In this document: positions 26,925-36,256 of the stretch, piece by piece
Position numbering within the stretch: the stretch's first letter is position 1
How the letters are laid out: each line of letters starts with the position of its first letter
From: Rhizobium sp. NLR16a
GTDB lineage: Bacteria; Pseudomonadota; Alphaproteobacteria; Rhizobiales; Rhizobiaceae
Reading direction: 5' to 3'
Length of the DNA: 64,000 nt
Assembly: GCF_017948245.1 (NCBI RefSeq)
Contig: NZ_CP072865.1
Coordinates: 3,125,501-3,189,500, forward strand
Notes under the pieces: model-generated
Told to the model about the DNA's origin: nothing
What the model saw: only the letters and a program-made list of their open reading frames with translations
The model's database searches: none
Program-made: the position numbers and the translations under genes

Positions 26925-28169
26925 TCAAGCGACGGCGGAGATTTTCGCCTGGTCGCCCTGCAGGCGGTTCACCATGAAGTTCGAATACCACTCGAGGAAC
27001 TGCATGACGCCGCCCTCGTGCAGGGCGGAATAGGGGCCGGGCTCATAGGCGGGCGAGTGGATGCCGAAGGCATTTTCCTCGACGATCCGGCGGTCCTGGT
27101 CGTTGGTCTCGGTCCAGACGTGGGTCAGTTCCTCGAGATTGTAATCCACGCCCTCCACCGCGTCCTTGTGGACGAGCCACTTGGTCGTCACCGCCGTCTC
27201 GTTGGCGTTGAGCGGCAGCACCCGGAAGGAGATGGCGTGGTCGCCGAGCAGATGGTTCCACGTCGTCGGATAGTGGAAGAGCAGCATCGTGCCTATACGA
27301 TTGATCGAGATGTCGTCGGATATCCGGCGCTGCACGGCGGGCTTGCCGGACATAGTGTAGCTTTCGGCGTCCTCGATCAGCGGCATGCGGGCGGTGCGGA
27401 ACTGACCGTCCGGCGAGATCTGGAACTTGCTCGGCAGGCCGGCGGCCTCGCAGCGCGCCCAATGGCCGGCGATCTCCGGATCGTCGGCGCCGCCGTCCGT
27501 GCCGGTGACGCTCGGCGCTTCCGGATAGGTGCGGCAGAGTTCCGGGTGATTGGCGGCGCAGTGGTAGCACTCGCGATTGTTTTCCCAGACGAGCTTCCAG
27601 TTGCCCTTCTCGATGATCGTGCTCTGGAACGCGATCTTGGTCTCGCCGATCCGGTGCGGCGCCATATAGGGCTCGATCTTGTCGCGCACCGGCTTGAAAT
27701 CCGGGGCCGTGTCGGCGAGGCAGATGAAAATATAGCCTGCCACGCTCTCGCAGTGGACGGGCTTCAGATTGAAGCCGGTTTTGTCGAAATCGTCGCCCAT
27801 GTGACGGGCAAAGGCAAGTTTGCCGTCGAGATCGTAGGTCCACTGATGATAGGGGCAGACGAGACGCACGGAAGAGCCGTGCTCCTTCGTGCAGACGCGC
27901 GAGCCGCGATGACGACAGCTGTTGTGGAAGGCGCGGATGACATTGTCACGGCCACGGACGATGACGACCGGATAAGAGCCGATCTGGACGGTGAAATAGG
28001 CGCCCGGCTTCGGCAACTCGCAATCATGGCCCATGAACAGCCAGTCGCGATAGTAGATCATCTCCATGTCGAGTTTGAAATAATCCTCGTCGGTGTAGAA
28101 CGGCTGTTCGAGGCTGAAGCCCTCGCGGCGGTTCTTGAGCTGACGTAATACGTTGCTGCGAATATCCAT
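26925..28169 (-). CDS. Rieske oxygenase alpha subunit, quaternary-amine (glycine betaine/stachydrine) demethylase type
   Basis: A 414-residue ring-hydroxylating-type oxygenase. The Rieske cluster ligands are Cys85, His87, Cys105 and His108 (CRHRG...CPYHQW). The mononuclear iron site lies in ENNRECYHCAANHPE with His203 and His208. The close match of this segment and of the N-terminal FSLEQPFYTDEDYFKLDME to GbcA/Stc2-like enzymes suggests oxidative N-demethylation of a quaternary ammonium compound rather than ring hydroxylation. The reductase partner is not adjacent. Start ATG 28169 has GAGG eight bases upstream; an in-frame ATG at 28259 lacks one. The 400-base upstream region carries repeated boxes. 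Confidence 0.8.
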   Translation of the reverse strand: MDIRSNVLRQLKNRREGFSLEQPFYTDEDYFKLDMEMIYYRDWLFMGHDCELPKPGAYFTVQIGSYPVVIVRGRDNVIRAFHNSCRHRGSRVCTKEHGSSVRLVCPYHQWTYDLDGKLAFARHMGDDFDKTGFNLKPVHCESVAGYIFICLADTAPDFKPVRDKIEPYMAPHRIGETKIAFQSTIIEKGNWKLVWENNRECYHCAANHPELCRTYPEAPSVTGTDGGADDPEIAGHWARCEAAGLPSKFQISPDGQFRTARMPLIEDAESYTMSGKPAVQRRISDDISINRIGTMLLFHYPTTWNHLLGDHAISFRVLPLNANETAVTTKWLVHKDAVEGVDYNLEELTHVWTETNDQDRRIVEENAFGIHSPAYEPGPYSALHEGGVMQFLEWYSNFMVNRLQGDQAKISAVA

Positions 28170-28299
28170 CTTCATGTCCTCGTGCACCGGCTGCCGCGCC
28201 TTCAAGCGGAAGGCTATGGAAGCGCGCCTGCTTCCTTCTCCTGCGGGAGAATTGTTCATGACGCCATTTAATCACCTGGCATTCCTGCCGCTTGGTTGT

Positions 28300-28475
28300 A
28301 ATGCGACATCGGCTTCGAAATTGACGACAGGATGCGCCGAGGCTTCGACACAGCCCCTCGCGATCGACCCGATGTCGGACTCTGCAGGCAATTATCGTCA
28401 ATTGCGACATTGCGTAAAGACCGGATTGGCAAAGAGGGCGGCTCCCCGATATTGGTGATTGTCGCATTTACGACA
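28300..28475. promoter_or_regulatory. Three copies of an ATGCGACA-type box upstream of the Rieske oxygenase
   Basis: AATGCGACAT at 28300-28309, ATTGCGACAT at 28401-28410 and, on the minus strand, AATGCGACAA at 28459-28468. The last is part of an inverted repeat TGTCG-CATTTA-CGACA at 28460-28475. They lie in the 404-base divergent region between the oxygenase and the gene at 28574, which holds no gene of its own. Repeated near-identical boxes suggest an activator or repressor; which one is unknown. Confidence 0.5.
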
Positions 28476-28573
28476 TCGCCGGCTTCCGCCGATGCGCCGG
28501 TCGCCTCTTAATACCGCTTTAAGCATACGCTCTTATCCTGCTGTCGACCTCAGACCGACGAAGCACGTAAACC

Positions 28574-29182
28574 ATGGCCAGACTCCGCTATTTCGACGCG
28601 AAAGAAGTAATCCGGCCGCAGGAGCGGCAACTGGTCGCCGCGCATTCCGAATTCCTGCGCACCGGCCGCATCCCCCGCGAACGGCGGCACTGGCTGGCCG
28701 AGGAAAGGCGCTACCTCACCCATGACGAGGTCGCCGCAAAGACCGGCCGCAAGCTGGAGGCGGCCGGCGAGAAGACGCATCAGCACATCAACGGCTTCCA
28801 CCACTCGATCCAGTTTCCGAAGATGATCTTTCACCGGACGCTGCAGGACAGCCCGCATCTCGGCTATTGCCACGTCACCGCGGCGCGCACCAAATTCGCC
28901 CATTATGAAGAGGTGAGCTGGGCCTTCTACATCTCCAATTTCTATTCCGATATCGGCGACAACGACAATTTCTTCGAACGGATCGACGTCGGCTATTCCC
29001 GGATGTATTTCGCCGTCGCGATCAAGCCTGGGGAGGATTCCGCCGAAAAGATGACCATCGACCGCTCGGTGCGCGGCAATGGGCTGCTCTTTCGCACCCA
29101 CGATCCGCAGGCGGCGATCCGAAACATCCTGCTGCTCGGCGCCCGCAACGAACAGCTGCGCGAAATCATCCGCCAACTGTGA
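28574..29182 (+). CDS. Conserved hypothetical protein
   Basis: A 202-residue protein that I do not recognise. It is soluble by appearance, without signal peptide or membrane span. It begins with a basic, arginine-rich segment (to about residue 65), then a block rich in histidine and aromatics (KTHQHINGFHHSIQFPKMIF, CHVTAARTKFAHYEEVSWAF), then an acidic stretch NFYSDIGDNDNFFERID, and ends in a helix RNEQLREIIRQL. Codon use matches the neighbouring genes, so it is a real gene. It is divergent from the Rieske oxygenase and 38 bases ahead of the tsaC gene, with which it may be transcribed. Confidence 0.7.
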   Translation: MARLRYFDAKEVIRPQERQLVAAHSEFLRTGRIPRERRHWLAEERRYLTHDEVAAKTGRKLEAAGEKTHQHINGFHHSIQFPKMIFHRTLQDSPHLGYCHVTAARTKFAHYEEVSWAFYISNFYSDIGDNDNFFERIDVGYSRMYFAVAIKPGEDSAEKMTIDRSVRGNGLLFRTHDPQAAIRNILLLGARNEQLREIIRQL

Positions 29183-29220
29183 GCCAACAAGGCGATTGAT
29201 CGCCGGCCGCGGAAAGCCTA

Positions 29221-30225
29221 ATGACTGCCGGAACCAGACACGGGCAGCATATGGCACGCATCATCGACATCAGGGCAGACAGGCAGGCGGCGCTCGAAGC
29301 GGCCTGTGCCGCTCTTTCCCAAGGTTTTGCCATCGCCATGCCGACAGAGACGGTCTATGGCCTTGCGGCCGACGCCACCAATCCGACCGCCATCACCCGC
29401 ATTTACGAAACCAAGGGTCGGCCGCGCTTCAATCCGCTGATCTGCCATATGGCCGATCTCGAGATGGCCGAACAGCATGCCGAGTTCGACCCCGTCTCGC
29501 GGGCGCTCGCCGAAGCCTTCTGGCCCGGCCCGCTGACGCTCGTACTGCCGCTGAAGGCTGAAAGCCCGATCCACGCGTTGGCGACCGCCGGCCTCGACAG
29601 CGTCGGCGTGCGCGTGCCCAAGGGCTTCGCCGGCACCCTGATCGGCGCCTTCGGACGGCCGCTCGCAGCTCCCAGCGCCAACACCTCAGGCGCCATCAGC
29701 GCGACCAGTGCGGCCCATGTCGAAGCCGATCTCGGGGCGAGAATCCCGTTGATCCTCGACGCGGGACCGAGCGCGGTCGGCGTCGAATCGACAATCGTCA
29801 AGGCGGAGGGTGGCCGGCTACGGCTGCTTCGGCCCGGCGGGCTGGCGGCGCGCGAGATCGAGCGCGTGGCGGGCCAGCCGCTGCTGCGCGCGAAAAAGGC
29901 ATCGGCGGCAATCGAGGCGCCCGGCATGCTCGCCTCGCATTATGCGCCGGGCGCCAGCGTGCGCCTCAATGCGATGGCGGTGGAACCCGGCGAAGCGCTG
30001 ATCGTCTTCGGCGGTGCGGCGGTCGAAGGCGCGCGCCAGGCACGCATCGCCCTCGACCTCAGCCCGCGCGGCGATCTGGCGGAAGCGGCGGCCAATCTGT
30101 TCGACTACATGAAGCGAGCCGATGCCTGCGGGGTGTCGAGCATCGCCTTTTCGCCCATTCCGGACGACGGACTCGGCGAAGCCATCAACGACCGGCTGCA
30201 AAGGGCCGCCGCGCCCCGCGACTGA
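29221..30225 (+). CDS. tsaC: L-threonylcarbamoyladenylate synthase (Sua5/YrdC type)
   Basis: A 334-residue protein with the YrdC domain (about 20-200) and a C-terminal Sua5 domain, so it is the longer Sua5 form. It makes threonylcarbamoyl-AMP from threonine, bicarbonate and ATP for the universal t6A37 tRNA modification. The substrate-binding segments PTETVYGLAADA, YETKGRPRFNPL, GPLTLVLP and LAAPSANTSGAIS are all present, and the linker ends in MLASHYAPGA, typical of Sua5. GGAAAG precedes ATG 29221; ATG 29251 is a possible later start. The next gene follows after 33 bases. Confidence 0.93.
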   Translation: MTAGTRHGQHMARIIDIRADRQAALEAACAALSQGFAIAMPTETVYGLAADATNPTAITRIYETKGRPRFNPLICHMADLEMAEQHAEFDPVSRALAEAFWPGPLTLVLPLKAESPIHALATAGLDSVGVRVPKGFAGTLIGAFGRPLAAPSANTSGAISATSAAHVEADLGARIPLILDAGPSAVGVESTIVKAEGGRLRLLRPGGLAAREIERVAGQPLLRAKKASAAIEAPGMLASHYAPGASVRLNAMAVEPGEALIVFGGAAVEGARQARIALDLSPRGDLAEAAANLFDYMKRADACGVSSIAFSPIPDDGLGEAINDRLQRAAAPRD

Positions 30226-30258
30226 CTGACCTGATAGAAGCGATAGAGGATCGACCAG

Positions 30259-31695
30259 ATGAACAGCGCCGGCATTTCCACCGATCTTCTCGACCGTTTC
30301 GCCGCAATCGTCGGCGAAAAATATGCGCTGCGCGATGACGCCGATCTGGCGCCGCATCTGATCGAAAACCGCGGGCTCTATCATGGCTCCTCACCTCTCC
30401 TGCTGAAGCCAAGTTCGGTCGAGGAAGTCTCCGAGATCATGAAGCTTGCGACCGAGACCGGAACGGCGATCGTGCCGCAGACCGGCAATACCGGCCTCGT
30501 CGGCGGCCAGACGCCGCGCACCGGCCAGGCCGACATCATCCTGTCGCTCGAACGCATGACGAGGATCCGCGACGTCGACCCGGTGGCGAATGTGCTGGTC
30601 GCCGATGGCGGCGCCATCCTTGCCGATGTGCAGAAGGCGGCCGAGGCGCATGGAAGGCTCTTTCCGCTGTCGCTCGGCTCGGAGGGCTCCTGCCGCATCG
30701 GCGGCAATCTCTCCACCAATGCCGGCGGCACGGCCGTGCTTGCCTATGGCAATATGCGCCAGCTCTGCCTCGGCCTCGAAGTGGTGCTGCCGACCGGCGA
30801 GATCTGGGATGGCCTGCGCCGCCTGAAGAAGGACAATACCGGCTATGACCTGCGCGATCTCTTCATCGGCGCCGAAGGCACGCTCGGCATCATCACCGGG
30901 GCGGTGCTGAAGCTGTTTCCCCAGCCGCTCGGCCACCAGGTTGCGTTCGCCGGCCTCAATTCGGTCGAGGATGCGCTTGCGCTTTTCAATCTTGCCGCCA
31001 GCCTCTGCGGCACATCGCTGACCGGTTTCGAGCTGATGCCGCGCTTCGGCGTCGAGATCACCACGCGCCACATCGACGGCGTCCGCGATCCGCTGCAAGC
31101 GGCTTACCCCTGGTACGTGCTGATCGACATTTCGACATCGGATTCAGCCGAAACGGCGGAGCGGATGATGAATGGCGTGCTGGAGCAGGGCTTCGAGGCC
31201 GGTCTGGTGCTGGACGCCGCGATCGCCTCATCGGTCGCCCAGCAGAAGGCGATCTGGCATATGCGCGAGAGCATGTCGGACGCCCAGAAGCCGGAAGGCG
31301 GCTCGATCAAGCACGACGTGTCCGTGCCGGTGTCGAAGATCCCGCATTTCATGGCCGAAGCGGAAAGAGCCGTCATAGCGGCCATGCCGGGCGCGCGCAT
31401 CTGCGCCTTCGGCCATATGGGCGACGGAAATATTCATTACAATATTTCCCAGCCGATCGGCGCCGACAAGGCCGCCTTCATCGCCCGCTGGCGCGAAATG
31501 AACCATATCGTGCATGAGCTGGTGCTCGCCCATGGCGGCTCGATTTCGGCCGAACACGGCATCGGCCAGCTGAAGCGCGACGAACTGGCGGCGATCCGCC
31601 CGGCGATCGAGATCGAACTGATGCGCCGCATCAAGCGGGCTTTCGATCCGGCCAATATCATGAACCCGGGAAAGGTCGTCAGTCTCGAGGCGTGA
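30259..31695 (+). CDS. FAD-linked oxidase, D-2-hydroxyglutarate/D-lactate dehydrogenase type
   Basis: A 478-residue GlcD/D2HGDH-type flavoprotein. The FAD-binding domain (about residues 40-220) carries VPQTGNTGLVGGQTP and LSLGSEGSCRIGGNLSTNAGG. The C-terminal FAD-oxidase domain has the metal/substrate motif FGHMGDGNIHYN and HGGSISAEHGIGQLKR, ending with AFDPANIMNPGK. It oxidises a D-2-hydroxyacid to the 2-oxoacid; the sequence fits the D-2-hydroxyglutarate branch best but D-lactate is not excluded. GAGGATCG lies before the ATG. A 40-base palindrome downstream probably marks the transcript end. Confidence 0.88.
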   Translation: MNSAGISTDLLDRFAAIVGEKYALRDDADLAPHLIENRGLYHGSSPLLLKPSSVEEVSEIMKLATETGTAIVPQTGNTGLVGGQTPRTGQADIILSLERMTRIRDVDPVANVLVADGGAILADVQKAAEAHGRLFPLSLGSEGSCRIGGNLSTNAGGTAVLAYGNMRQLCLGLEVVLPTGEIWDGLRRLKKDNTGYDLRDLFIGAEGTLGIITGAVLKLFPQPLGHQVAFAGLNSVEDALALFNLAASLCGTSLTGFELMPRFGVEITTRHIDGVRDPLQAAYPWYVLIDISTSDSAETAERMMNGVLEQGFEAGLVLDAAIASSVAQQKAIWHMRESMSDAQKPEGGSIKHDVSVPVSKIPHFMAEAERAVIAAMPGARICAFGHMGDGNIHYNISQPIGADKAAFIARWREMNHIVHELVLAHGGSISAEHGIGQLKRDELAAIRPAIEIELMRRIKRAFDPANIMNPGKVVSLEA

Positions 31696-31782
31696 GCGGC
31701 GGCAGTCAGGGAATTGTCCCTCGTCCGTCTGCGGGCACGGACCGTTGTCGAGCGCCCTGATTGGCTCTTCCGTCGACCTCAC

Positions 31783-31822
31783 ACTCCGTCATCCCAGGCT
31801 TCAAGGCCTGGGATGACGGAGT
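31783..31822. repeat. Perfect 17-base-arm palindrome (CCGTCATC family)
   Basis: ACTCCGTCATCCCAGGC, a TTCAAG loop, and the exact complement. It is the compact form of the element at 25641-25728. It lies between the convergent FAD-oxidase and DUF1217 genes and could end transcription from either side. The rest of the 263-base gap holds no gene that I can see. Confidence 0.85.
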
Positions 31823-31958
31823 ATGGGATTAGCTTTTCGCCAAACGAAGCGGGTGCGCCGGCTTCACCGCCGTGGGCGAGACGAGTGGCTCACCCCCGGT
31901 AAGGTTACGGTGAGGGCCCGCCACCCGCGCCGCTGTGCGCGCTCCTGCCTGAACCACC

Positions 31959-34900
31959 TTAAGCCTGCTGCGTGCCGCCGCCGGTTAGGATCTGCAGCGC
32001 CGGCGACTGCTGGGTGCTGTTCTGGACGTCGTACATCGCGGTGAAGCGCCGCAGCAGCTTGTCGACCTTCTTCGGATCCTGGAGATCCTCGAGCTTGACG
32101 AAGCGGTTGAGGAGATCGGCCTGCTTGGCGACATCCATGCTCGACATCTGTGACGGCAGGCTGTAGGCCGTGGTGATGACCTGATAGAGCGCCTTGTCGC
32201 CGAGGATCGAATAGAGCGAGGTGATGCTGGAGGCCTTGCGACTGAAGTAGAGCGCCAGACGCACACCGTCGTTGCTTTCGCCCTCCTGGGTCTCCAGCGT
32301 CTGCTGCAGGTAGAGCTCCTGGGTATTCTCCTCGGCCGCCTTGTTCTGGATGGAGCCTATCTTGGCACGGGTCAGATTGCCGTCCTTGTCGAAGTTGAAG
32401 GCGGCGACGATATCCTTGAAGCGCGCATCGGCCTTGGTGTTGAGGTAGCTCTTCTTGTCGTCGGGATCGGAGGTGAAGATCTTCTTCAGCGTCGCCTTGT
32501 CGTAATCCTTCGGGTCGAGGTTGTTCGCCTTCAACACCAGATCGGTCAGGCGGCTATCATCGAGGAAATCGTCGAGCGACTGCACTTTCGCCATACCCTT
32601 GGCGAAATAATCCACCTCGGCCGTTGCGTCCTTCGATGCCTTGTCCTTTACCGGCCCAGCCTTCAGCAGCATGGTTACATGCGCCTTGTAGTCCGTGGCG
32701 TATTTGGCCATGGTCGCGTCCGGCAGCGCCTGGAGGGGCGCCGCCGGCTTGCCGTCGGGGCCGAAGTTGAAGGCGCGCGCCAGGTTGGTGATGCGCTCGT
32801 CCTTCAGCGAGGCGATATAGCCGTCCGGATCATAGGCATCGCTCGTCAGGATTTTACGCATCATCGAGCGCGGCACGTCCTGATCGGTCAAGCCGTAGGC
32901 CTGCAGCGCGACATGATAGAGATCCGGCAGATTGTCGTTGCTCTTCTTGAAATCTGCCGTTCGATTGGTGCGCAGGAAGTCGTTGACGCTGTTGATCTCG
33001 GAGAAATCGAGCAGGCTCGTGCTGTCGGCCATCATGCTCTTGTAATTGTCGGCAACTTCTTCGATCGCCTCGTCGCGCTCGTCGTCATAGCGCGCCATGT
33101 AGTTGTCGTTGGTGGTCTGCGCCTGATCTGCGGTCTGGATCGAGCTGACGACGGGAAGCGATCCGTCGGCGGCAAAGTTGAAATCGGCATTGAGGTCGGA
33201 ATAGCCGGCCGCGGCAGCGGCGGTCGCATCGGTCAGGATGCTCTTGAGATCGGCGTCCGTGATATCGAACGGCAGATTGTAGGTGCTCTTCAGGAAGTTG
33301 GTGATGGCAGGATCGGCGATGAGATCATCGACATTGGCGATCGTCGCCATGCGGGCGGAATAGTCGTCCGTGCGCGCCGTGGCGGCAATTTTCGTGTTGG
33401 TGATCTGGGCGGATGTCTGTGCCGCCATGCCATCCTCGAGCGAACCGTCCGCCTTGAAGTTGAAGGCGGCGGCGACGTCGGCATAGGTGCCGGTGCCGCT
33501 CTGATCGGTCAGGATAGCGCGCAGATCGACATCGCTGACGGTCGACGGGATGCCGTAGGCGTTGCGGATGAAATTGTTCAGCCGGCGGTCGCTTAGCAGC
33601 TGGTCGACATTGGAGATGCCGGCGATCGTTGCCTGGTAATAGACGGCGGCATCGTCGGCCTTGCTTGCCGTGCTGGCGCTTTGCGCCGCACTCTGCGTGG
33701 CATAGAGGGTCGCGACCGAGCCGTCCGTTTTGAAATTGAAGAGATCGTGGACGTCGCTATAGCCCTGGGCGCTGGCAGCCGCGGGATCGACGAGGAAGCT
33801 CCTCAGCGTTGCGTCGGAAACGCTGTCGGCGATCTGCATGCTGGTTCTGAGATAGCTGACGGCGACGGGATCGGACATGATGTCGTCGACATTGGTGATA
33901 TTGCCGATCATGGCGTTGAAGTGCGCTGCGTTCGCCGCCGATTTGTCGGTGGTCGACTTGCGCTGTGCGTCGGTCTGGATCACCGAACCGTTGATCGAGC
34001 CGTCCGCATTGAAGTTGAAGTCGGCATTGAGCCCGGCTTTCCCCTGGGCGGCGGCATAGGTCGAGTCCGTCAGAATGCTCTTCAGCTCGGCATTGCTGAA
34101 GCTGGTGCCGAGGCCGTAGGCATCCTTGATATAGCGCGCCAGAACGCTGTCGGCGAGCAGGTCGTCGACATTGGTGATGCTGCTCGACCGCGAAGTCACG
34201 CTATAATAATTGGCGGTGCTTGCCGCCGCGTCCTTCAGCTTGTTCGACTGGTCGATCGTCTGGGCACGCGCCGTTGTCGATGTCGTGCCGTCGGCCTTGA
34301 AATTGAAGGCGTTATAGACGTCGGTAAAGCCCATCAGCTGGGCATAACCGGGGTCGGTCAACACCATGCGCAGCGCCGGCGCGGTGAAATCGGCGCCCAT
34401 GCTGTAGGCGGTCTTGATATAGGAGGTCAGTCGGCTGTCGGCGACGAGATCGTCGACGTTGGTGATCGTGCCGATCTTGGCGGTGTAATAGGCCTGATTG
34501 TATTCGGCCGCCGTCTTGCTGACATAGACGACATCGGAACCGACGGAATTGTCGATGATCACAGACTGGTTGTTCAGCGTATAGGTCTCGATGATCGACG
34601 CCTTCTGCGTCGCGGTCTGGGCGCTGCCGTTGACCGTACCATCGGCATTGAAGCTGAACTGGGCGGCAAGCGCCTTGTATTTGTCGCCGCCCTGGGTGTT
34701 GACGACGCTTGTCGGGTCGCTGAGGTCGCTCGTCAGCACCTGCCGCAGGAAATCCTTTGAGGCATAGGTGGGATCGATCTTGAAGGCCTTCAGCACATAG
34801 GTGCGCATCCGGGTGTTGTTGACCAGGTCGTCGACGGTCTGCACACTGTCGATATTGTTGCTGTAATATGTGCTCTCGGTGGCAGACACCTTGTCGGCAT

Positions 34901-35294
34901 CGACGAAGGACTGCTTGTAGAGGCCGATGAGCTCGTCCTCCTGAGCATCGGTCTGAACGTCCTTGTCGGGTGCGTTGAAATTGAAGGCGGCGGCGAATTC
35001 GCGGTAGCGCGTATCGGAAAGCTTGTTGGCGTAGCTGTTCGGGTCGGTCAGATCGCTCTCGAGCACCTTCTTCATGAAGGCCTTGGCATAGGTCATGTCC
35101 TCAAGGCCGTAGGCCTTCATCGCGTAGCTGTAGAGCTTGTAATCGCCGAGAAAGTCGTCGACGTCTTTGACCTTGTTGATATTGTCCGCGTAGTACTGGG
35201 CATCCTTCTTGACCGTCGCCTGCGAGGCGACCTTGTTCAAGCTCGACGTCATGTCCTTCGACAGGATCGTGTAAGCGAGGGAGGCCGTGATCAT
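31959..35294 (-). CDS. Large DUF1217 repeat protein
   Basis: An 1111-residue protein made of about nine tandem DUF1217-type repeats of 100-120 residues plus a partial tenth. Each repeat has a VDDLLxDxxLxxYxxxAYGL helix pair, an L(R/K)xILTD segment and a closing AAFNFxADG (first two closings near residues 104 and 213). No signal peptide, membrane span or cysteine is evident; alanine, aspartate, serine and threonine dominate. The family is known from alphaproteobacteria, in my recollection partly near flagellar genes, with no known function. ATG 35294 begins MITASLAYTILSKDM. It stands alone, divergent from the DUF6101-like gene. Composition suggests an extracellular or structural role, which is inference only. 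Confidence 0.85.
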   Translation of the reverse strand: MITASLAYTILSKDMTSSLNKVASQATVKKDAQYYADNINKVKDVDDFLGDYKLYSYAMKAYGLEDMTYAKAFMKKVLESDLTDPNSYANKLSDTRYREFAAAFNFNAPDKDVQTDAQEDELIGLYKQSFVDADKVSATESTYYSNNIDSVQTVDDLVNNTRMRTYVLKAFKIDPTYASKDFLRQVLTSDLSDPTSVVNTQGGDKYKALAAQFSFNADGTVNGSAQTATQKASIIETYTLNNQSVIIDNSVGSDVVYVSKTAAEYNQAYYTAKIGTITNVDDLVADSRLTSYIKTAYSMGADFTAPALRMVLTDPGYAQLMGFTDVYNAFNFKADGTTSTTARAQTIDQSNKLKDAAASTANYYSVTSRSSSITNVDDLLADSVLARYIKDAYGLGTSFSNAELKSILTDSTYAAAQGKAGLNADFNFNADGSINGSVIQTDAQRKSTTDKSAANAAHFNAMIGNITNVDDIMSDPVAVSYLRTSMQIADSVSDATLRSFLVDPAAASAQGYSDVHDLFNFKTDGSVATLYATQSAAQSASTASKADDAAVYYQATIAGISNVDQLLSDRRLNNFIRNAYGIPSTVSDVDLRAILTDQSGTGTYADVAAAFNFKADGSLEDGMAAQTSAQITNTKIAATARTDDYSARMATIANVDDLIADPAITNFLKSTYNLPFDITDADLKSILTDATAAAAAGYSDLNADFNFAADGSLPVVSSIQTADQAQTTNDNYMARYDDERDEAIEEVADNYKSMMADSTSLLDFSEINSVNDFLRTNRTADFKKSNDNLPDLYHVALQAYGLTDQDVPRSMMRKILTSDAYDPDGYIASLKDERITNLARAFNFGPDGKPAAPLQALPDATMAKYATDYKAHVTMLLKAGPVKDKASKDATAEVDYFAKGMAKVQSLDDFLDDSRLTDLVLKANNLDPKDYDKATLKKIFTSDPDDKKSYLNTKADARFKDIVAAFNFDKDGNLTRAKIGSIQNKAAEENTQELYLQQTLETQEGESNDGVRLALYFSRKASSITSLYSILGDKALYQVITTAYSLPSQMSSMDVAKQADLLNRFVKLEDLQDPKKVDKLLRRFTAMYDVQNSTQQSPALQILTGGGTQQA

Positions 35295-35594
35295 CAAAAG
35301 CGCCCTTTTCGGCAAAATCTCTAAAGAACGACAAACTGCTGGTGAGCCCATTTTGCCACGCAAAACTTACCCGAGACTTACCTTTGGACTGCGCCATTTC
35401 AGGGCAGCGGGCCGTTCACCTTCCGGAAACCCTGCCGGATTCGGTTTTGATAACCATCAGGGGAGGCAAAGTTTTCTTAACCGCAATTTTTAAGCTGTAC
35501 GGAAGGGGGGCCGCCTATTGTCGGACATAGAGGACGAAAAGTCCCGAGGAGAAGACCGAAAACCGGCTCTCAGGTAAGACAAGGGTAGAATGAA

Positions 35595-36161
35595 ATGAAC
35601 AATCCCGTTTTGAAGCCCGCTTGGGCTGACACGACGCTGCGTCTCGATCCGTCCCGCTTTCCGCAGCAGGTCAGCTACGCCATCCATGATTGTTCGGATG
35701 ACGTCAGCATCACGATCGACGAACGCGGCGCGGTCCTGCGGAAAGTCCTTCCCTCCAGCGGCCTGCCACTCTCGATTGCCCTGCCGAGGCGCGTCTTCAA
35801 GGGTGTCGCCGCCCGCGCCATCGACCATGGCGACGGCGAGGTCACCGTCACACTCGAGCTTCACCATGCGGATCCGGAACTCTGCATTCCGCTGCTCGTC
35901 GCCCATGATCTCAGCGACATCGCCGCCGACTGGCGCAGCTGGTCGGAGGCCTTCCGCATTCCGATGCTGATGGTCGAGGCCGATGGCGTCGCCCGGCCGC
36001 TCGAAGAGCATATCGGGGCGCTGCGCACCAGTGACCTCAAGCCGCGCCGCCGTCATTCCTACTTCGCCAATCGCCGTCCGCGCTTCCTCGTGCGTCGCAC
36101 CACCGGGCAGCTGGGCGTCGCCATGAAGATCGAAGGCAAGGAAATCATCGCCCGCAACTGA
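35595..36161 (+). CDS. DUF6101-like conserved hypothetical protein
   Basis: A 188-residue soluble protein. It opens with LRLDPSRFPQQVSYAI and includes GAVLRKVLPSSGLPLSIALPRRVFKGVA, which fits my memory of the alphaproteobacterial DUF6101 family. The C-terminal half is arginine-rich (KPRRRHSYFANRRPRFLVRR) and ends MKIEGKEIIARN. No catalytic motif is visible. AAGGG stands before ATG 35595, and a clear rho-independent terminator follows, so it is a single-gene unit. The 300 bases upstream, shared with the DUF1217 gene, hold no other gene. Function unknown. Confidence 0.7.
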   Translation: MNNPVLKPAWADTTLRLDPSRFPQQVSYAIHDCSDDVSITIDERGAVLRKVLPSSGLPLSIALPRRVFKGVAARAIDHGDGEVTVTLELHHADPELCIPLLVAHDLSDIAADWRSWSEAFRIPMLMVEADGVARPLEEHIGALRTSDLKPRRRHSYFANRRPRFLVRRTTGQLGVAMKIEGKEIIARN

Positions 36162-36211
36162 CCGAAATCGCGACAGCGCCATTTCGGCGGTAATATCTCG
36201 GAAAATTTCGA

Positions 36212-36237
36212 AACCCGGCGCTTGTGCCGGGTTTTTC
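36212..36237 (+). terminator. Rho-independent terminator of the DUF6101-like gene
   Basis: AACCCGGC / GCCGGGTT stem with a six-base loop, followed by a run of T. It lies 50 bases after the stop of the DUF6101-like gene and just before the end of the convergent ubiA gene. Confidence 0.85.
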
Positions 36238-36256
36238 GTGTTACGGGTCATTGCCC

